In this document: positions 8,100 to 16,215 of the stretch, piece by piece | Numbering within the stretch: the first letter of the stretch is position 1 | How the letters are laid out: each line of letters starts with the position of its first letter | Assembly: GCA_031278315.1 (NCBI GenBank) | Contig: JAITKS010000443.1 | Location: forward strand, 1-23,260 | Reading direction: 5' to 3' | DNA length: 23,260 nucleotides | Source: Planctomycetaceae bacterium | GTDB taxonomy: Bacteria; Planctomycetota; Planctomycetia; Pirellulales; Thermoguttaceae | Made by a program: the position numbers and the translations under genes | Notes under the pieces: generated by a model | The model's database searches: none | Told to the model about the DNA's origin: nothing | What the model saw: the letters and a program-made list of their open reading frames with translations, nothing else

Positions 8100-8906
8100 A
8101 TGCCATTCCAGACTATATATTCATCGGGTACCGGTATGCTCGGTATGGAAAAGAAGCTCAATACGATAGCTCATAATTTGTCCAATGCTGAAACGACCGC
8201 ATACAAAAAACAACGTATTAATTTTGAAGATTTATATTACGACAATTTACGTTATCCGGGATCACAAGATATAAGCGGTGAGTTTGCGGCGACAGGAATT
8301 GCAATCGGAGTCGGTACACGAGTTACCAGCGTTCAGACGAACTTCTCGGAAGGTTCTCTTTCCGAAACAGGACGCGATCTCGATATCGCAATTGCAGGCG
8401 AAGGATTTTTACAAGTAACCGACCCTTTCACCGATCAAAATTTTTACACACGAGCCGGAAATTTAAGCGTCAATTCAAATGGAATTTTAGTTGTCGGAAG
8501 TACACATACAGGACGACCAATTGAACCGCAAATCGAAATTCCACAAGGTGTACAAAAAATTCAAATCTCCGATGACGGCGCAGTTTATGTCGTACAAGAC
8601 GGAAATGTCAACGCTTTGCAGCTGATTGATCGGCTGCAACTTGCAACGTTTATTAACCCTGAAGGTTTATTGAGAGTTGGCGAAAATATGTATCGTGAAA
8701 CTGAAGCTTCCGGTGCGCCAGTGTTAAATGATCCGGGAATAAATGGAACTGGAACTTTCAAAGTTGGTTATCTTGAAATGTCAAATGTTAAGCCCGTTAT
8801 AGAATTAATCGACATGATTACATCGCAACGTGCTTACGAATTAAACAGTAAATCAACTCAAACCGGTGACCAAATTTTACAAACTGTCATAAGTATCAAA
8901 AGATAA
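8100..8906 (+). CDS. flgG: Flagellar distal rod protein FlgG
   Basis: A 268-residue distal rod protein. The N-terminal family motif is NLSNAETTAYKK (26-37), followed by the FlgG-specific segment INFEDLYYDNLRYPGSQ. The middle has LDIAIAGEGFLQV and YTRAGNLSVNSNG, and the C-terminus reads GYLEMSNVKP (from 223) and SQRAYELNSK, which match canonical FlgG closely. Length is typical (about 260). It is followed by flgA, the usual neighbour. There is no signal peptide, as expected for flagellar type III export, and no Shine-Dalgarno sequence before the ATG. Confidence 0.96.
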   Translation: MPFQTIYSSGTGMLGMEKKLNTIAHNLSNAETTAYKKQRINFEDLYYDNLRYPGSQDISGEFAATGIAIGVGTRVTSVQTNFSEGSLSETGRDLDIAIAGEGFLQVTDPFTDQNFYTRAGNLSVNSNGILVVGSTHTGRPIEPQIEIPQGVQKIQISDDGAVYVVQDGNVNALQLIDRLQLATFINPEGLLRVGENMYRETEASGAPVLNDPGINGTGTFKVGYLEMSNVKPVIELIDMITSQRAYELNSKSTQTGDQILQTVISIKR

Positions 8907-8924
8907 TCACATCAAATGATTTTT

Positions 8925-8956
8925 ATTCAATTGTTATTCAATTGTTATTCAATACG
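8925..8956. repeat. 11-bp tandem duplication between flgG and flgA
   Basis: ATTCAATTGTT occurs twice (8925-8935, 8936-8946) and then begins again as ATTCAATACG. The flgG-flgA gap is short (95 bp), consistent with one operon. Confidence 0.75.
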
Positions 8957-9001
8957 ATTTTAATCACCTATTACAACTATACAAATTCTAATTGTAATTT
9001 T

Positions 9002-10264
9002 ATGAAAAAATTTTTTTATCAAATTTGTTTCGTTTGCATAATTACGTTTTGGACAAATTTTGTATGCGGAGCAGAAATTAGATTAAACGAACAATCGCAA
9101 GTTACAGATGTAATAGTTCGACTTGGCGATATTGCAGAAATCGTTACCGATTCGCCGTCTGAATTAAGTCAATTAAAACAGATTATACTTTTTCCGTCAC
9201 CGCAAAACAGCAATTCACGATCAATTTTTAAAACTGAAATTCGCGATTTAATTGCACGGCTCGGAATCAATGTTTTTAATCATAATTTTACCGGCGCAGA
9301 GAAAATTACAATAATAAATACAAACTATAATTTCACCCAATTTACAGATCAAAATAAAGTCAATCTCCACAGAAGCGGCGGCAGAATAATTTATGCAAAT
9401 CATATAACATCAAATAGTAACAATAACAGCAATAATAATAACAACAACAACAATAACAAAACAATCAAAGTATCGAATACACAAATCGATACAAATTTAT
9501 TGTTACGAAAAATCACGCCTGAATTTATCAAACAGATGGAGAAACTTATCGCAGAGTCAATTCGTATTTATCTTAATCGGCGGCTAGCAGCGGTTTCGCA
9601 ATATCAACAATCGAAATGGAATATTTCTGTGAAACTTTCACGTGAACAAACTCTTGATCTTGCTACGAAAGGTCAAATAAAAGAAATTGAAGGCGGAATT
9701 GAACCGTTTGTAGGAAAACAAAAATTTCACATTAAATTGCAAAATATCGATAAGGAAACGAATCAAAATTTTGCGGTGTCTGTCGACGCTGATTTAATTC
9801 CGATTACGCAATGTGTCACGGCGATTCGGAACTTGCCGAAAGGATACATTATTAGTCAATCTGATGTAAAAATTGCAGAATGTGAAAATATAAATTTTGA
9901 TAACAAGTCAATTAAAAACGAAGGATACTTTATTAACACAGATGACGTAATAGGTAAAGAAATTATAAGTAATTTGCGGGCAGGAAATATAATTACACAA
10001 GATCAAATTAAACGTCCGGCATGGGTACGCAAAGGAGATACAATTACAATCACGGCAAAAAATAACGGCGTAATTATTCGTGCTGTCGGAATCGCAAAAT
10101 CAGACGGTGCCGAAGGCGATACTGTTTTCGTTACAAGAATTGAGCAAAACAATACAACGTCAACAAGACGTAATCGAAGACAACAAAACACAGCAGAAAT
10201 TGCCGCAATTGTTACACAACCAAAAGCCGTTGAAGTAAACGCAACGCCAATCATTTCAAGATAA
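9002..10264 (+). CDS. flgA: Flagellar P-ring chaperone FlgA, with poly-Asn insert
   Basis: A 420-residue periplasmic protein that assists P-ring assembly. Residues 1-24 form a Sec signal peptide ending near VCGA. The recognisable part is C-terminal: an SAF domain and beta-clip region (about 265-380) with VTAIRNLPKGYIISQSDVKI, DVIGKEIISNLRAGNIITQ and RKGDTITITAKNNGV, then GDTVFV. A poly-Asn tract (residues 138-152) interrupts the N-terminal half, which is otherwise poorly conserved in FlgA. It is longer than the roughly 220-residue enterobacterial FlgA; larger versions occur in planctomycetes. The start ATG at 9002 is chosen for the signal peptide; an in-frame ATG-like extension to 8942 adds an implausible leader. 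No Shine-Dalgarno sequence. A basic, Gln-rich tail (RRNRRQQN) follows the SAF domain. Confidence 0.88.
   Translation: MKKFFYQICFVCIITFWTNFVCGAEIRLNEQSQVTDVIVRLGDIAEIVTDSPSELSQLKQIILFPSPQNSNSRSIFKTEIRDLIARLGINVFNHNFTGAEKITIINTNYNFTQFTDQNKVNLHRSGGRIIYANHITSNSNNNSNNNNNNNNNKTIKVSNTQIDTNLLLRKITPEFIKQMEKLIAESIRIYLNRRLAAVSQYQQSKWNISVKLSREQTLDLATKGQIKEIEGGIEPFVGKQKFHIKLQNIDKETNQNFAVSVDADLIPITQCVTAIRNLPKGYIISQSDVKIAECENINFDNKSIKNEGYFINTDDVIGKEIISNLRAGNIITQDQIKRPAWVRKGDTITITAKNNGVIIRAVGIAKSDGAEGDTVFVTRIEQNNTTSTRRNRRQQNTAEIAAIVTQPKAVEVNATPIISR
9413..9457 (+). repeat. Asn-codon microsatellite inside flgA
   Basis: A run of AAC/AAT (with two AGC) codons gives residues SNNNSNNNNNNNNNN, about 138-152. It lies in a non-catalytic linker. 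Confidence 0.85.
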
Positions 10265-10391
10265 ATAAATTATACGCAACATACTATTTGTACTTTCCAA
10301 AAAAATTAAAATTAATTTTTTGTAATATATCAAAAATAATTTAACTAGGAGACTTTGTTGACAACGCTGTTTCTTTTATGAATTTTACAAC

Positions 10392-10445
10392 TTTACCTTT
10401 ACTTTTAATTTTACCTTTACTTTTAACTTTAATTTTAATTTTAAC
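10392..10445. repeat. 18-bp tandem repeat in the flgA-flgH spacer
   Basis: TTTACCTTTACTTTTAAT (10392-10409) is followed by TTTACCTTTACTTTTAAC (10410-10427), then by shorter TTTAAT/TTTTAAC words up to 25 bases before flgH. The 203-bp flgA-flgH spacer has no other recognised content. Confidence 0.8.
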
Positions 10446-10467
10446 TTCAACCTCAATATAACAAACG

Positions 10468-11172
10468 ATGAAAAAAATAATAATATTTTCAATTAGACTT
10501 TTATTTTTAACGCTGCCGTTATCATTTTTAATTTTTTGTTACGATAATTCTGTTTTTGCTCAATACGGTTCGCTTTCGGGATCGACGACGTTACGAGTCG
10601 GTGACGGGCGTCCGCTTACGATGGCTGAAGGTTCGGCGTTATATCGTCCTGCGCCGCGGCAGAAGGCGTATCAACTGCATGATATTGTTTATGTCAATGT
10701 GAAAAAGAAATGGAATTATTCGAATAGTGCAACTCTAACGAAAACGAAAAAAGTTGAATCGGAAGCTAGATTAACGTATTGGTCAAAATTCAAAGGTTTA
10801 TTTAAAATGCCGGCAAGCGCCGCAAGCTCCGAATTACCAGAAATCGGAGGTGAAATCGATCACAAAACTCAAAATAAAGGAAATTTAACGCAAGCAGAAA
10901 CAATCGAATTTATTATCGCATGTGAAGTACGTGATGTACTCGAAAACGGTAATTTATATATCGAAGGAACTATTTCAACTCAAATAGGTGAAGAAGGAAA
11001 AATTATGTATGTCGGAGGATTTATAAGACCAGAAGATATTGCAGCAGACCATTCTATATCAGGCGATAAAGTTCTGAATTTCAAGTCAACAGACATCCCA
11101 AGCGGACAAATTTACGACACTCAAAGAAGAGCATGGGGAACAAGAATAATAGAACAATTAAAACCTCTATAA
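10468..11172 (+). CDS. flgH: Flagellar L-ring protein FlgH
   Basis: A 234-residue outer-membrane L-ring subunit of the flagellar basal body. Residues 1-31 are a signal peptide ending VFA before Q32 (signal peptidase I type). The family core follows: VGDGRPLTMAEGSALYRP, then the LHDIVYVNVKKKWNYSNSAT strand and TQAETIEFIIACEVRDVLENGNLYIEG, YVGGFIRPEDIA and IPSGQIYDTQRRAWG. The usual lipoprotein cysteine of proteobacterial FlgH is not evident: the only cysteine near the signal (C24) follows LIF, which is a poor lipobox. It is last in the cluster; flgI, commonly next, does not follow. It converges with the glycosyltransferase gene. Confidence 0.93.
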   Translation: MKKIIIFSIRLLFLTLPLSFLIFCYDNSVFAQYGSLSGSTTLRVGDGRPLTMAEGSALYRPAPRQKAYQLHDIVYVNVKKKWNYSNSATLTKTKKVESEARLTYWSKFKGLFKMPASAASSELPEIGGEIDHKTQNKGNLTQAETIEFIIACEVRDVLENGNLYIEGTISTQIGEEGKIMYVGGFIRPEDIAADHSISGDKVLNFKSTDIPSGQIYDTQRRAWGTRIIEQLKPL

Positions 11173-11177
11173 AAATA

Positions 11178-11247
11178 ATTTAAGATTTCAAATTTAAGAT
11201 TTAAAATTTAAGATTTCAAATTTAAGATTTCAAATTTAAAATTTAGA
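11178..11247. repeat. ATTTAAGATTTC repeat run after flgH
   Basis: About six copies of words such as AATTTAAGATTTC and AATTTAAAATTT, the same words as at 7829-7887. It fills the convergent space between flgH and the glycosyltransferase gene; its self-complementarity (AAATTT) could form weak hairpins but no GC stem is present. Confidence 0.75.
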
Positions 11248-11306
11248 TCAATTCAATTACGTATTGTTTTAATTTTCATGTTGTTGTTTTGTATGAAAAT
11301 TTATTT

Positions 11307-12848
11307 TTATTTTATTGTCCATAGCCGAATTGGAGCTGGTGTAATTTTTTGCGGTTTAATTGAATCATTCGGCGGAATGATTGCAACTCCGGCGTAATAT
11401 GGTTTTTTGTTTCTCAATGTTAGCGGTTGCAATTTTATAGTTTCTGCATATTCCGCTTCTGGAAATCGTTTTATAATCCAATCAGGCAAAGATACATTTG
11501 TATCATTGGTTTTCCAAATCGCAATACCGCCTGCATGAGCAACATCTTGATCCGTTGACCATGTTGTCAACGGAAAATTTTCATAATCACAATGACATGT
11601 CGGACGGTCTTTACTGTAAATTGCAACATTTCCGGCTAATGTCCATTTTCCGGTAATGTATCGCAGCGGTTTATCATATTTCTTGTACCATATTTTTTCG
11701 ACTTCTGCCGCCAGCTCTTTACCCGGAAACAGATACCAAACCTCTTTGCGAAAATTATACGCTACATAAATATGTGTACAGTAACCAATAACATAACATG
11801 CCATCGTTATCGTAAAGAAAATAAAAAATAACCGGACAGCTTTAGATGATTGAGTTGTTTTGAAAAATGCGATAAAAATCAAACCAGTAAAAATAAAAAT
11901 ATGTGAGAAATCATGCAAGTCTCTATCTACGAAAAAAACCAAACACGAAATTGATGTCAATAGCCATGCAATAAAACTAACTCCGAACAAAAAATTTCCT
12001 GCCAAAACTTGATTACTATCTAACTCCGATTTTTCCTTAAATGTGAGCTTAAATTTTGTTTTCGACAACGGCAAAAATAAAACATAATAAGATAACAAAA
12101 GTAACGGAACTGTAATAAGAATGTCAAACAATATAAAAAACCAGTTTATCAAAGTTTTATCAATCTGATCTGCTAGCGGAAATTTCAAAAAAGAGAATTC
12201 GCTAACAACTACCCAATAAATTATCGGCGACGCAATTATAAAAGAAATAAATATAGTAAGATAAACTCCGCCTCGCAGCCAAAATTTTCGTGTTGACGAA
12301 TTAATAATAGTGAAAATCAATATCGACATAACAACGAAAAACATTATTACCTTGAAATGAAAACCAAGTCCGATTGCTATTCCTAATCCGATCCAATCTC
12401 GATAACGGTCGTATTTGATTGCGAGCAAAGCGAATAACATAACATAAGACCACGCAGCTATCGCCGGTACATTATGATTATAATTCAATGACGAATAAAA
12501 AAATGACCAATAACCATAAAACATCAATACGCCTACAAGCGACTCGAAAGGCGTAAAAAATTCACGGCCGATTCGCCAGATTGCTAAAGCTGTCAGTAAA
12601 AAAAATATTTGATTCAAAAAAAACGGAGCAATTTCGTTTCGATTAAAACCTTGATAAACAATTTCAAGAATAATAGAATTTAAAGCAGGATGTTTATACG
12701 TAGCAAGTACTCCTTCTTTACCAACTATAAACATTTCAATTGTATCGAAACGAAAATTCGGTTCCAATAAGAACGGAACGATTGCCCAAAGAACAAAATA
12801 AATCGCCGCAACAAAAAAGAATATTAACGAAGCTTGTTTAGATGACAT
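11307..12848 (-). CDS. GT39-like (PMT/ArnT-type) membrane glycosyltransferase
   Basis: A 513-residue polytopic inner-membrane protein with about ten hydrophobic helices between residues 8 and 362 and a soluble C-terminal part (about 365-513). The first extracytoplasmic loop has FDTIEMF (D35 and E38) and KHPALNSIILE (H53 P54), which matches the acidic-loop and HPPL motifs of dolichyl/undecaprenyl-phosphate-mannose-type transferases (GT39 family, PMT_2). Such enzymes move a sugar from a lipid carrier onto a protein or lipid on the outer face of the membrane; the acceptor is unknown. Start ATG 12848 has no Shine-Dalgarno sequence, and the AT palindrome CATATTgAAAAA/TTTTTAATATG overlaps the start. 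It stands alone, convergent with flgH. Confidence 0.82.
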   Translation of the reverse strand: MSSKQASLIFFFVAAIYFVLWAIVPFLLEPNFRFDTIEMFIVGKEGVLATYKHPALNSIILEIVYQGFNRNEIAPFFLNQIFFLLTALAIWRIGREFFTPFESLVGVLMFYGYWSFFYSSLNYNHNVPAIAAWSYVMLFALLAIKYDRYRDWIGLGIAIGLGFHFKVIMFFVVMSILIFTIINSSTRKFWLRGGVYLTIFISFIIASPIIYWVVVSEFSFLKFPLADQIDKTLINWFFILFDILITVPLLLLSYYVLFLPLSKTKFKLTFKEKSELDSNQVLAGNFLFGVSFIAWLLTSISCLVFFVDRDLHDFSHIFIFTGLIFIAFFKTTQSSKAVRLFFIFFTITMACYVIGYCTHIYVAYNFRKEVWYLFPGKELAAEVEKIWYKKYDKPLRYITGKWTLAGNVAIYSKDRPTCHCDYENFPLTTWSTDQDVAHAGGIAIWKTNDTNVSLPDWIIKRFPEAEYAETIKLQPLTLRNKKPYYAGVAIIPPNDSIKPQKITPAPIRLWTIK

Positions 12849-13204
12849 ATTGAAAAATTTTTAATATGGTTAGAGTTTTATATTACTTGTAAATATACTT
12901 GTAATATTTTTATCACACTTGAAAAATTCGGTTTTCGTTACAAAAAACAAAACCGAAATGTAGAGATACAATGCAATGCCTTGTACCGCTGCATTACGGA
13001 ATAAACGTGTAATATATCTGTGTTATATATCAGTGAAATTTTTTTGTTTTTTGAGATTACGAAACACACGAAATAACAAAATATACGAAAAATTTTTTTA
13101 TCTTTTTTTGTCTATTTCGTATTTCAAAAAATAAGGTGAAAAATAATGTTGTTTAAAAAAGAACTTGAAACCATCGAGACATTTCACTGATATATTATCA
13201 AGTT
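12849..13204. other. Spacer with a CACGAAA inverted-repeat element
   Basis: No gene. It holds the degraded palindrome TAGAGATACAATGCAATGCC (12961-12980) and the inverted-repeat element at 13023-13197. That element abuts the stop codon of the NRDE gene, seven bases away. Confidence 0.65.
13023..13197. repeat. Inverted-repeat element, TAATATATCAGTGAAAT ends
   Basis: TTATATATCAGTGAAAT (13023-13039) and ATTTCACTGATATATTA (13181-13197) are inverted with 16 of 17 positions paired. Inside the left end are GAGATTACGAAACACACGAA (from 13053) and ATACGAAAAA, facing TATTTCGTATTTC on the right. The same left end and core recur at 22093-22348. At 175 bp with no coding capacity it resembles a miniature non-autonomous element; a target-site duplication is not evident. 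Confidence 0.7.
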
Positions 13205-14017
13205 TTAAGCTTCTTCTTTTGCGGCTTCTTTTGCTGCTTTTGCGGCGGCTTTTGCGACAGCGGCGGCACGGCTTGCGCGGTCAGTTGACAAAACTTGTCT
13301 TAATAATGCTGAAATATCTTCGTATGGTTTTTCGCTTGGTGAACCGGCGGCGAATTGCATGATTGAACGTTGCGTTCTTTCGGTTAAAGACAACAACATT
13401 GACGACACTGTTCCGAAAGAGCCTTCAATTACAATACCGTGTTTACCTGATTCATCTTGTTTTCGAGCGAAAGTACGGCTTGCAACCGCTAGAAATGACA
13501 CTGCCGAATCAAGACGTTGTAAAGTGAGAAGTCGTCTTACGAATTCTTGCCGAGCGTCGCTGTGATCGTTTAATCGGTTTTCAGTGAGAATGTGTAATCC
13601 TGGCGTAAGTCTATCGATCATAACGTTATCACCGCCGTAAACAACGCCTCCGGATATACGGTCAACGCAGAGTATATTACAGCCGTCGTAGCCGTCGGTA
13701 ATTAATTCGCGGTAGGTTTTATCTAGTGCTTCTTCGGCGTTGGGGCAATTGAGGATTTCTTTACAAAGGATTCCGCGTGAAACCGGATCGTCTGGAATCG
13801 TTTTTTTCTGACAATTCACGACTGCGACCAAGAGACCGTATTGATTAACACCTGCCCAAGTTCCGCCTGCTTTTTTATCTATTCCGCAAACCACACGCGG
13901 ACGGCCCGATTGGATGCGGGGCGGTGTCGCTTGACGGCTAAAACGTTCTTCCCGATTCAACGCAACAAGAAGCGGTGAATCTTTAGACGAATGATATTGA
14001 ATGGCAATTATTCCCAT
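13205..14017 (-). CDS. NRDE/TANGO2 family protein, Cys2 replaced
   Basis: A 270-residue cytosolic protein of the NRDE (TANGO2) family, whose biochemical role is unsettled. Family marks in order: NREE (21-24, for NRDE), GTWAGVNQYG (52-61), and SFGTVSSMLL (200-209). The family usually starts Met-Cys, with Cys2 proposed as an N-terminal nucleophile by analogy to Ntn hydrolases; here residue 2 is Gly (MGIIAIQY). No other start is possible nearby. The tail (residues 248-270) is an Ala/Lys/Glu low-complexity helix (AAAKAAKEAAKEEA), encoded by repeated GCN/AAA codons, beyond the usual end of the domain. It has no clear ribosome binding site. Membership in the family is confident; activity is doubtful. 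Confidence 0.85.
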   Translation of the reverse strand: MGIIAIQYHSSKDSPLLVALNREERFSRQATPPRIQSGRPRVVCGIDKKAGGTWAGVNQYGLLVAVVNCQKKTIPDDPVSRGILCKEILNCPNAEEALDKTYRELITDGYDGCNILCVDRISGGVVYGGDNVMIDRLTPGLHILTENRLNDHSDARQEFVRRLLTLQRLDSAVSFLAVASRTFARKQDESGKHGIVIEGSFGTVSSMLLSLTERTQRSIMQFAAGSPSEKPYEDISALLRQVLSTDRASRAAAVAKAAAKAAKEAAKEEA

Positions 14018-14375
14018 AATAAATGCAATTTTAAACTAAATCGTGAATCTGAATCACTATACACAAAAATATTTTTAAACTGTTCGCACGTATATATTTG
14101 TTTCGTTGATAATTATCGCATGACCAACTGCAATTGGGCGGGAACAGAATAAATTTAAACACAATTCTTAAATATTGTTTGACTGTTTTGGTTTAATTTA
14201 TTAATGTCAACTTTTATTGTGAAAGCGGGGCATATTATAACACTTTTGTCTAACGATGGGAGTAGGGGTTCAATTTATTACCGAAGAAATTCTAAACGAG
14301 GTAACTTCTAAAATAGTTTTTAGAAATTTATTTTTGTAACGAAAAATCAAATTGTCAAGATTGATAGAGTATATA
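14018..14375. other. Spacer between NRDE and pseudopilin genes
   Basis: No gene. An AT hairpin, TTCTAAAA/TTTTAGAA (14306-14325, 4-base loop), lies 50 bases after the pseudopilin stop; its GTTTTTAGAAATT part is shared with 6670-6682, so it looks like another fragment of that repeat family. It could act as a weak terminator, though no T run follows. Confidence 0.6.
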
Positions 14376-15515
14376 TTATTCGGTTGAATCTGTTTCAGTT
14401 GTTGTTTCAGATTCATTTGTTTCTATTGGGAGCAATATTATTCTTGAGTAGATATTTGTTGGAATAGATTCTCTATTTGAATCTGTCCAATTGTTCAAAG
14501 ATTCGCCGAAGGATTGTCTTCGGATTGCTGCAGTTATTTTTATTGCTTTTGGGAAAGTTTGTTTTTCGTCCATATCCCAGTAATCGATCCAATCGCCGGC
14601 TGGGTTACTTGAAGTTGCTGCACTTGTATCGAAATATGAAAATTCTATCCATTCAACTTCTGGTGCGATAATTTCGTCGTATTGTTCATAATCTGTTTCT
14701 TTACCTTCGTTGACTATATATTGTGTAACTTGGCGGTCAAATTCTCTTCTGAACAATCCGTATTGTACAGCGGTCATGTCAGTCAGACGTCCTAATGAAC
14801 CAATTAATTGATCCGGTTTATATCGCGGGTCATTTGTGTCGGCGATTATTCCGGTATCTTTACCGAGATAATAATAAACAGTCTTCGCCGAACTTAATCG
14901 ATCAGTTTGATATTGACTCCCAATCCGCTTCCGGCGTGAGCCGAATAATTCGCCGCGAGGTAAACGTGTTGTGTCAATTTGAATCCAATTTATGTCGCCG
15001 TAAATTCCCGGAATTAATCCTTTAATTGATACAGTCGATTCGGTTGATTCGGTTGATTCGGTTGATGTATCTGCCGATTGTTCGGCGTCGGTTGATTCGG
15101 TCGAATTAGCAGAATTAGAATCGGCAGTAGCATTACGCGGCGTTGATAAATTAGAAACAGCAGAATCACCCGACGATGTAGAACTCGTACCGAATATTGA
15201 CAAAAGCAATTCAGCGTCGAATTCGTCCGGCGCAGATTCTTCATCCGATGTAGAAACAACAGCCGATCTAATTTCTTGTGCTATCCGTTCAAGCAATGCG
15301 CGTGCAAGTTGAGCTTCCTCTACTTCGGAACGATTTATTACCATCCGGCGAAGATAAATATCAATTGACAATGTAACAAGTCCGAGTATGAATAGCATCA
15401 AAACAAGTGCAATCAATATTTCGACGAGAGTGTAACCGTACAGCGATCTTTCAGGTATATGTGATTTTAAAAAAATTTTACTCTTATTTTTTATTGATAA
15501 GTTCATAATAATCAT
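14376..15515 (-). CDS. PulJ-like type II secretion minor pseudopilin
   Basis: A 379-residue inner-membrane/periplasmic pseudopilin. The prepilin site is LYG|YTLVE (cleavage after G27, Glu at +5 = E32), with Tyr in place of the usual Phe at +1; a hydrophobic helix follows (28-55) and then a polar helix with RSEVEEAQLARALLERIAQEI. This matches the N-terminus of PulJ/GspJ-type minor pseudopilins. Residues 86-163 are a Ser/Thr/Asp/Glu tract ending in TEST repeats, apparently an insertion. C-terminal beta-type region, about 165-365, then a Thr/Glu tail. No other secretion gene is adjacent, so its partner genes lie elsewhere. ATG 15515 is used; ATG 15506 is equally likely. No Shine-Dalgarno sequence. 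Confidence 0.8.
   Translation of the reverse strand: MIIMNLSIKNKSKIFLKSHIPERSLYGYTLVEILIALVLMLFILGLVTLSIDIYLRRMVINRSEVEEAQLARALLERIAQEIRSAVVSTSDEESAPDEFDAELLLSIFGTSSTSSGDSAVSNLSTPRNATADSNSANSTESTDAEQSADTSTESTESTESTVSIKGLIPGIYGDINWIQIDTTRLPRGELFGSRRKRIGSQYQTDRLSSAKTVYYYLGKDTGIIADTNDPRYKPDQLIGSLGRLTDMTAVQYGLFRREFDRQVTQYIVNEGKETDYEQYDEIIAPEVEWIEFSYFDTSAATSSNPAGDWIDYWDMDEKQTFPKAIKITAAIRRQSFGESLNNWTDSNRESIPTNIYSRIILLPIETNESETTTETDSTE
15027..15130 (-). repeat. Ser/Thr/Glu low-complexity tract in the pseudopilin gene
   Basis: The coding strand repeats ACCGAATCA-type codons giving TESTDAEQSADTSTESTEST, encoded by repeated GAATCAACCGAA. It lies just after the N-terminal helix domain. Confidence 0.75.
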
Positions 15516-15529
15516 GAAAATTAATTGTT

Positions 15530-15559
15530 GTGAATTTCTAAAAATCTAATGTAAAAATT
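15530..15559 (+). repeat. Copy of the 6656-6685 repeat edge
   Basis: This 30-base segment (GTGAATTTCTAAAAATCT continuing AATGTAAAAATT) is the reverse complement of 6656-6685 with one mismatch. It lies directly upstream of the pseudopilin start. A GTTTTTAGAAATT fragment also occurs at 14316-14328. Confidence 0.9.
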
Positions 15560-15565
15560 CAATGT

Positions 15566-15598
15566 TGTTAATAATCGTGTTTTTATTTCTTACTGACT
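15566..15598 (+). repeat. Dispersed repeat shared with 1829-1862
   Basis: TTAATAATCGTGTTTTTATT then TCTTACTG matches the kinase-downstream copy apart from a few substitutions. Confidence 0.5.
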
Positions 15599-16122
15599 GT
15601 CTTTTTCGTGTCTGGTTTGATTAATCCGTAAAATTTATAACTCCAAAAAATTGAAAAGTAAAAATTTAAACTGTTAATGTAATTTTGTCAAAGAGGGGGA
15701 TTAAATGAAGGGGGGATTGCAGTAATTAGAATGGATGTTATACTTCGCACCTTGATTTTCTGATATAAGTGTTATTATTGATTTTTTCGATAACATTCGA
15801 TAACGCTTAATCGGTTATAAACAAGAATTCGGAACGAATTGTGTCTAGTTATTTGTGCGGCGGCTCTAAAATTTGAATGCGGCAATTCAACTTTGACATT
15901 AAAAATCGTGTATTTATTAAGTCTGTTTTCTGATATGTAAGCAGGCTGCTCGAACCGAAAATTAAAATGAGAGCAATTTAAATTTATGTTGACAGAATGT
16001 ATTTTGTCGCAAAAAAAAATTTTTTTATTGTGTGTTTTTTGTTGAAATTGTGTTTTATGACATAAACGAAAATTTAAGTATTACAAATGAAAATATAAGT
16101 TTAGGCTGATTTTTTTGTTTGT

Positions 16123-16150
16123 TTGACATTCTGATTTATACGGCTTTAAT
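16123..16150 (+). promoter_or_regulatory. Candidate sigma-70 type promoter (upstream)
   Basis: TTGACA (16123-16128), a 16-base spacer, and TTTAAT (16145-16150). It precedes a second candidate 59 bases downstream. No gene starts within 1 kb. Confidence 0.4.
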
Positions 16151-16156
16151 TGGCGG

Positions 16157-16181
16157 TAGAAATTATTCTTTAAAATTTCTA
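16157..16181. promoter_or_regulatory. Dyad abutting the -35 box, operator-like
   Basis: TAGAAATT (16157-16164) and AATTTCTA (16174-16181) are exact inverted repeats with a 9-base centre. They end one base before the -35 hexamer at 16182, a position where a repressor or activator would act. Confidence 0.4.
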
Positions 16182-16209
16182 TTGACTGAACGGTGACGTT
16201 TTGTATAAT
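16182..16209 (+). promoter_or_regulatory. Candidate sigma-70 type promoter (downstream)
   Basis: TTGACT (16182-16187), a 16-base spacer, and a perfect TATAAT (16204-16209). The predicted start near 16216 lies just before a folding segment. It is the best promoter match I saw in the window. Confidence 0.5.
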
Positions 16210-16215
16210 TTCCGC

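Noticed and set aside
10537..10542. Lipoprotein signal in FlgH around C24
   Set aside because: The residues before the cysteine (LIF) do not fit a lipobox; a signal peptidase I site at VFA-Q is better.
15014..15259. Minus-strand frame antisense-shifted inside the pseudopilin gene
   Set aside because: A shadow frame of repetitive codons in the same strand; Pro/Asn/Gln-rich and without conserved motifs.
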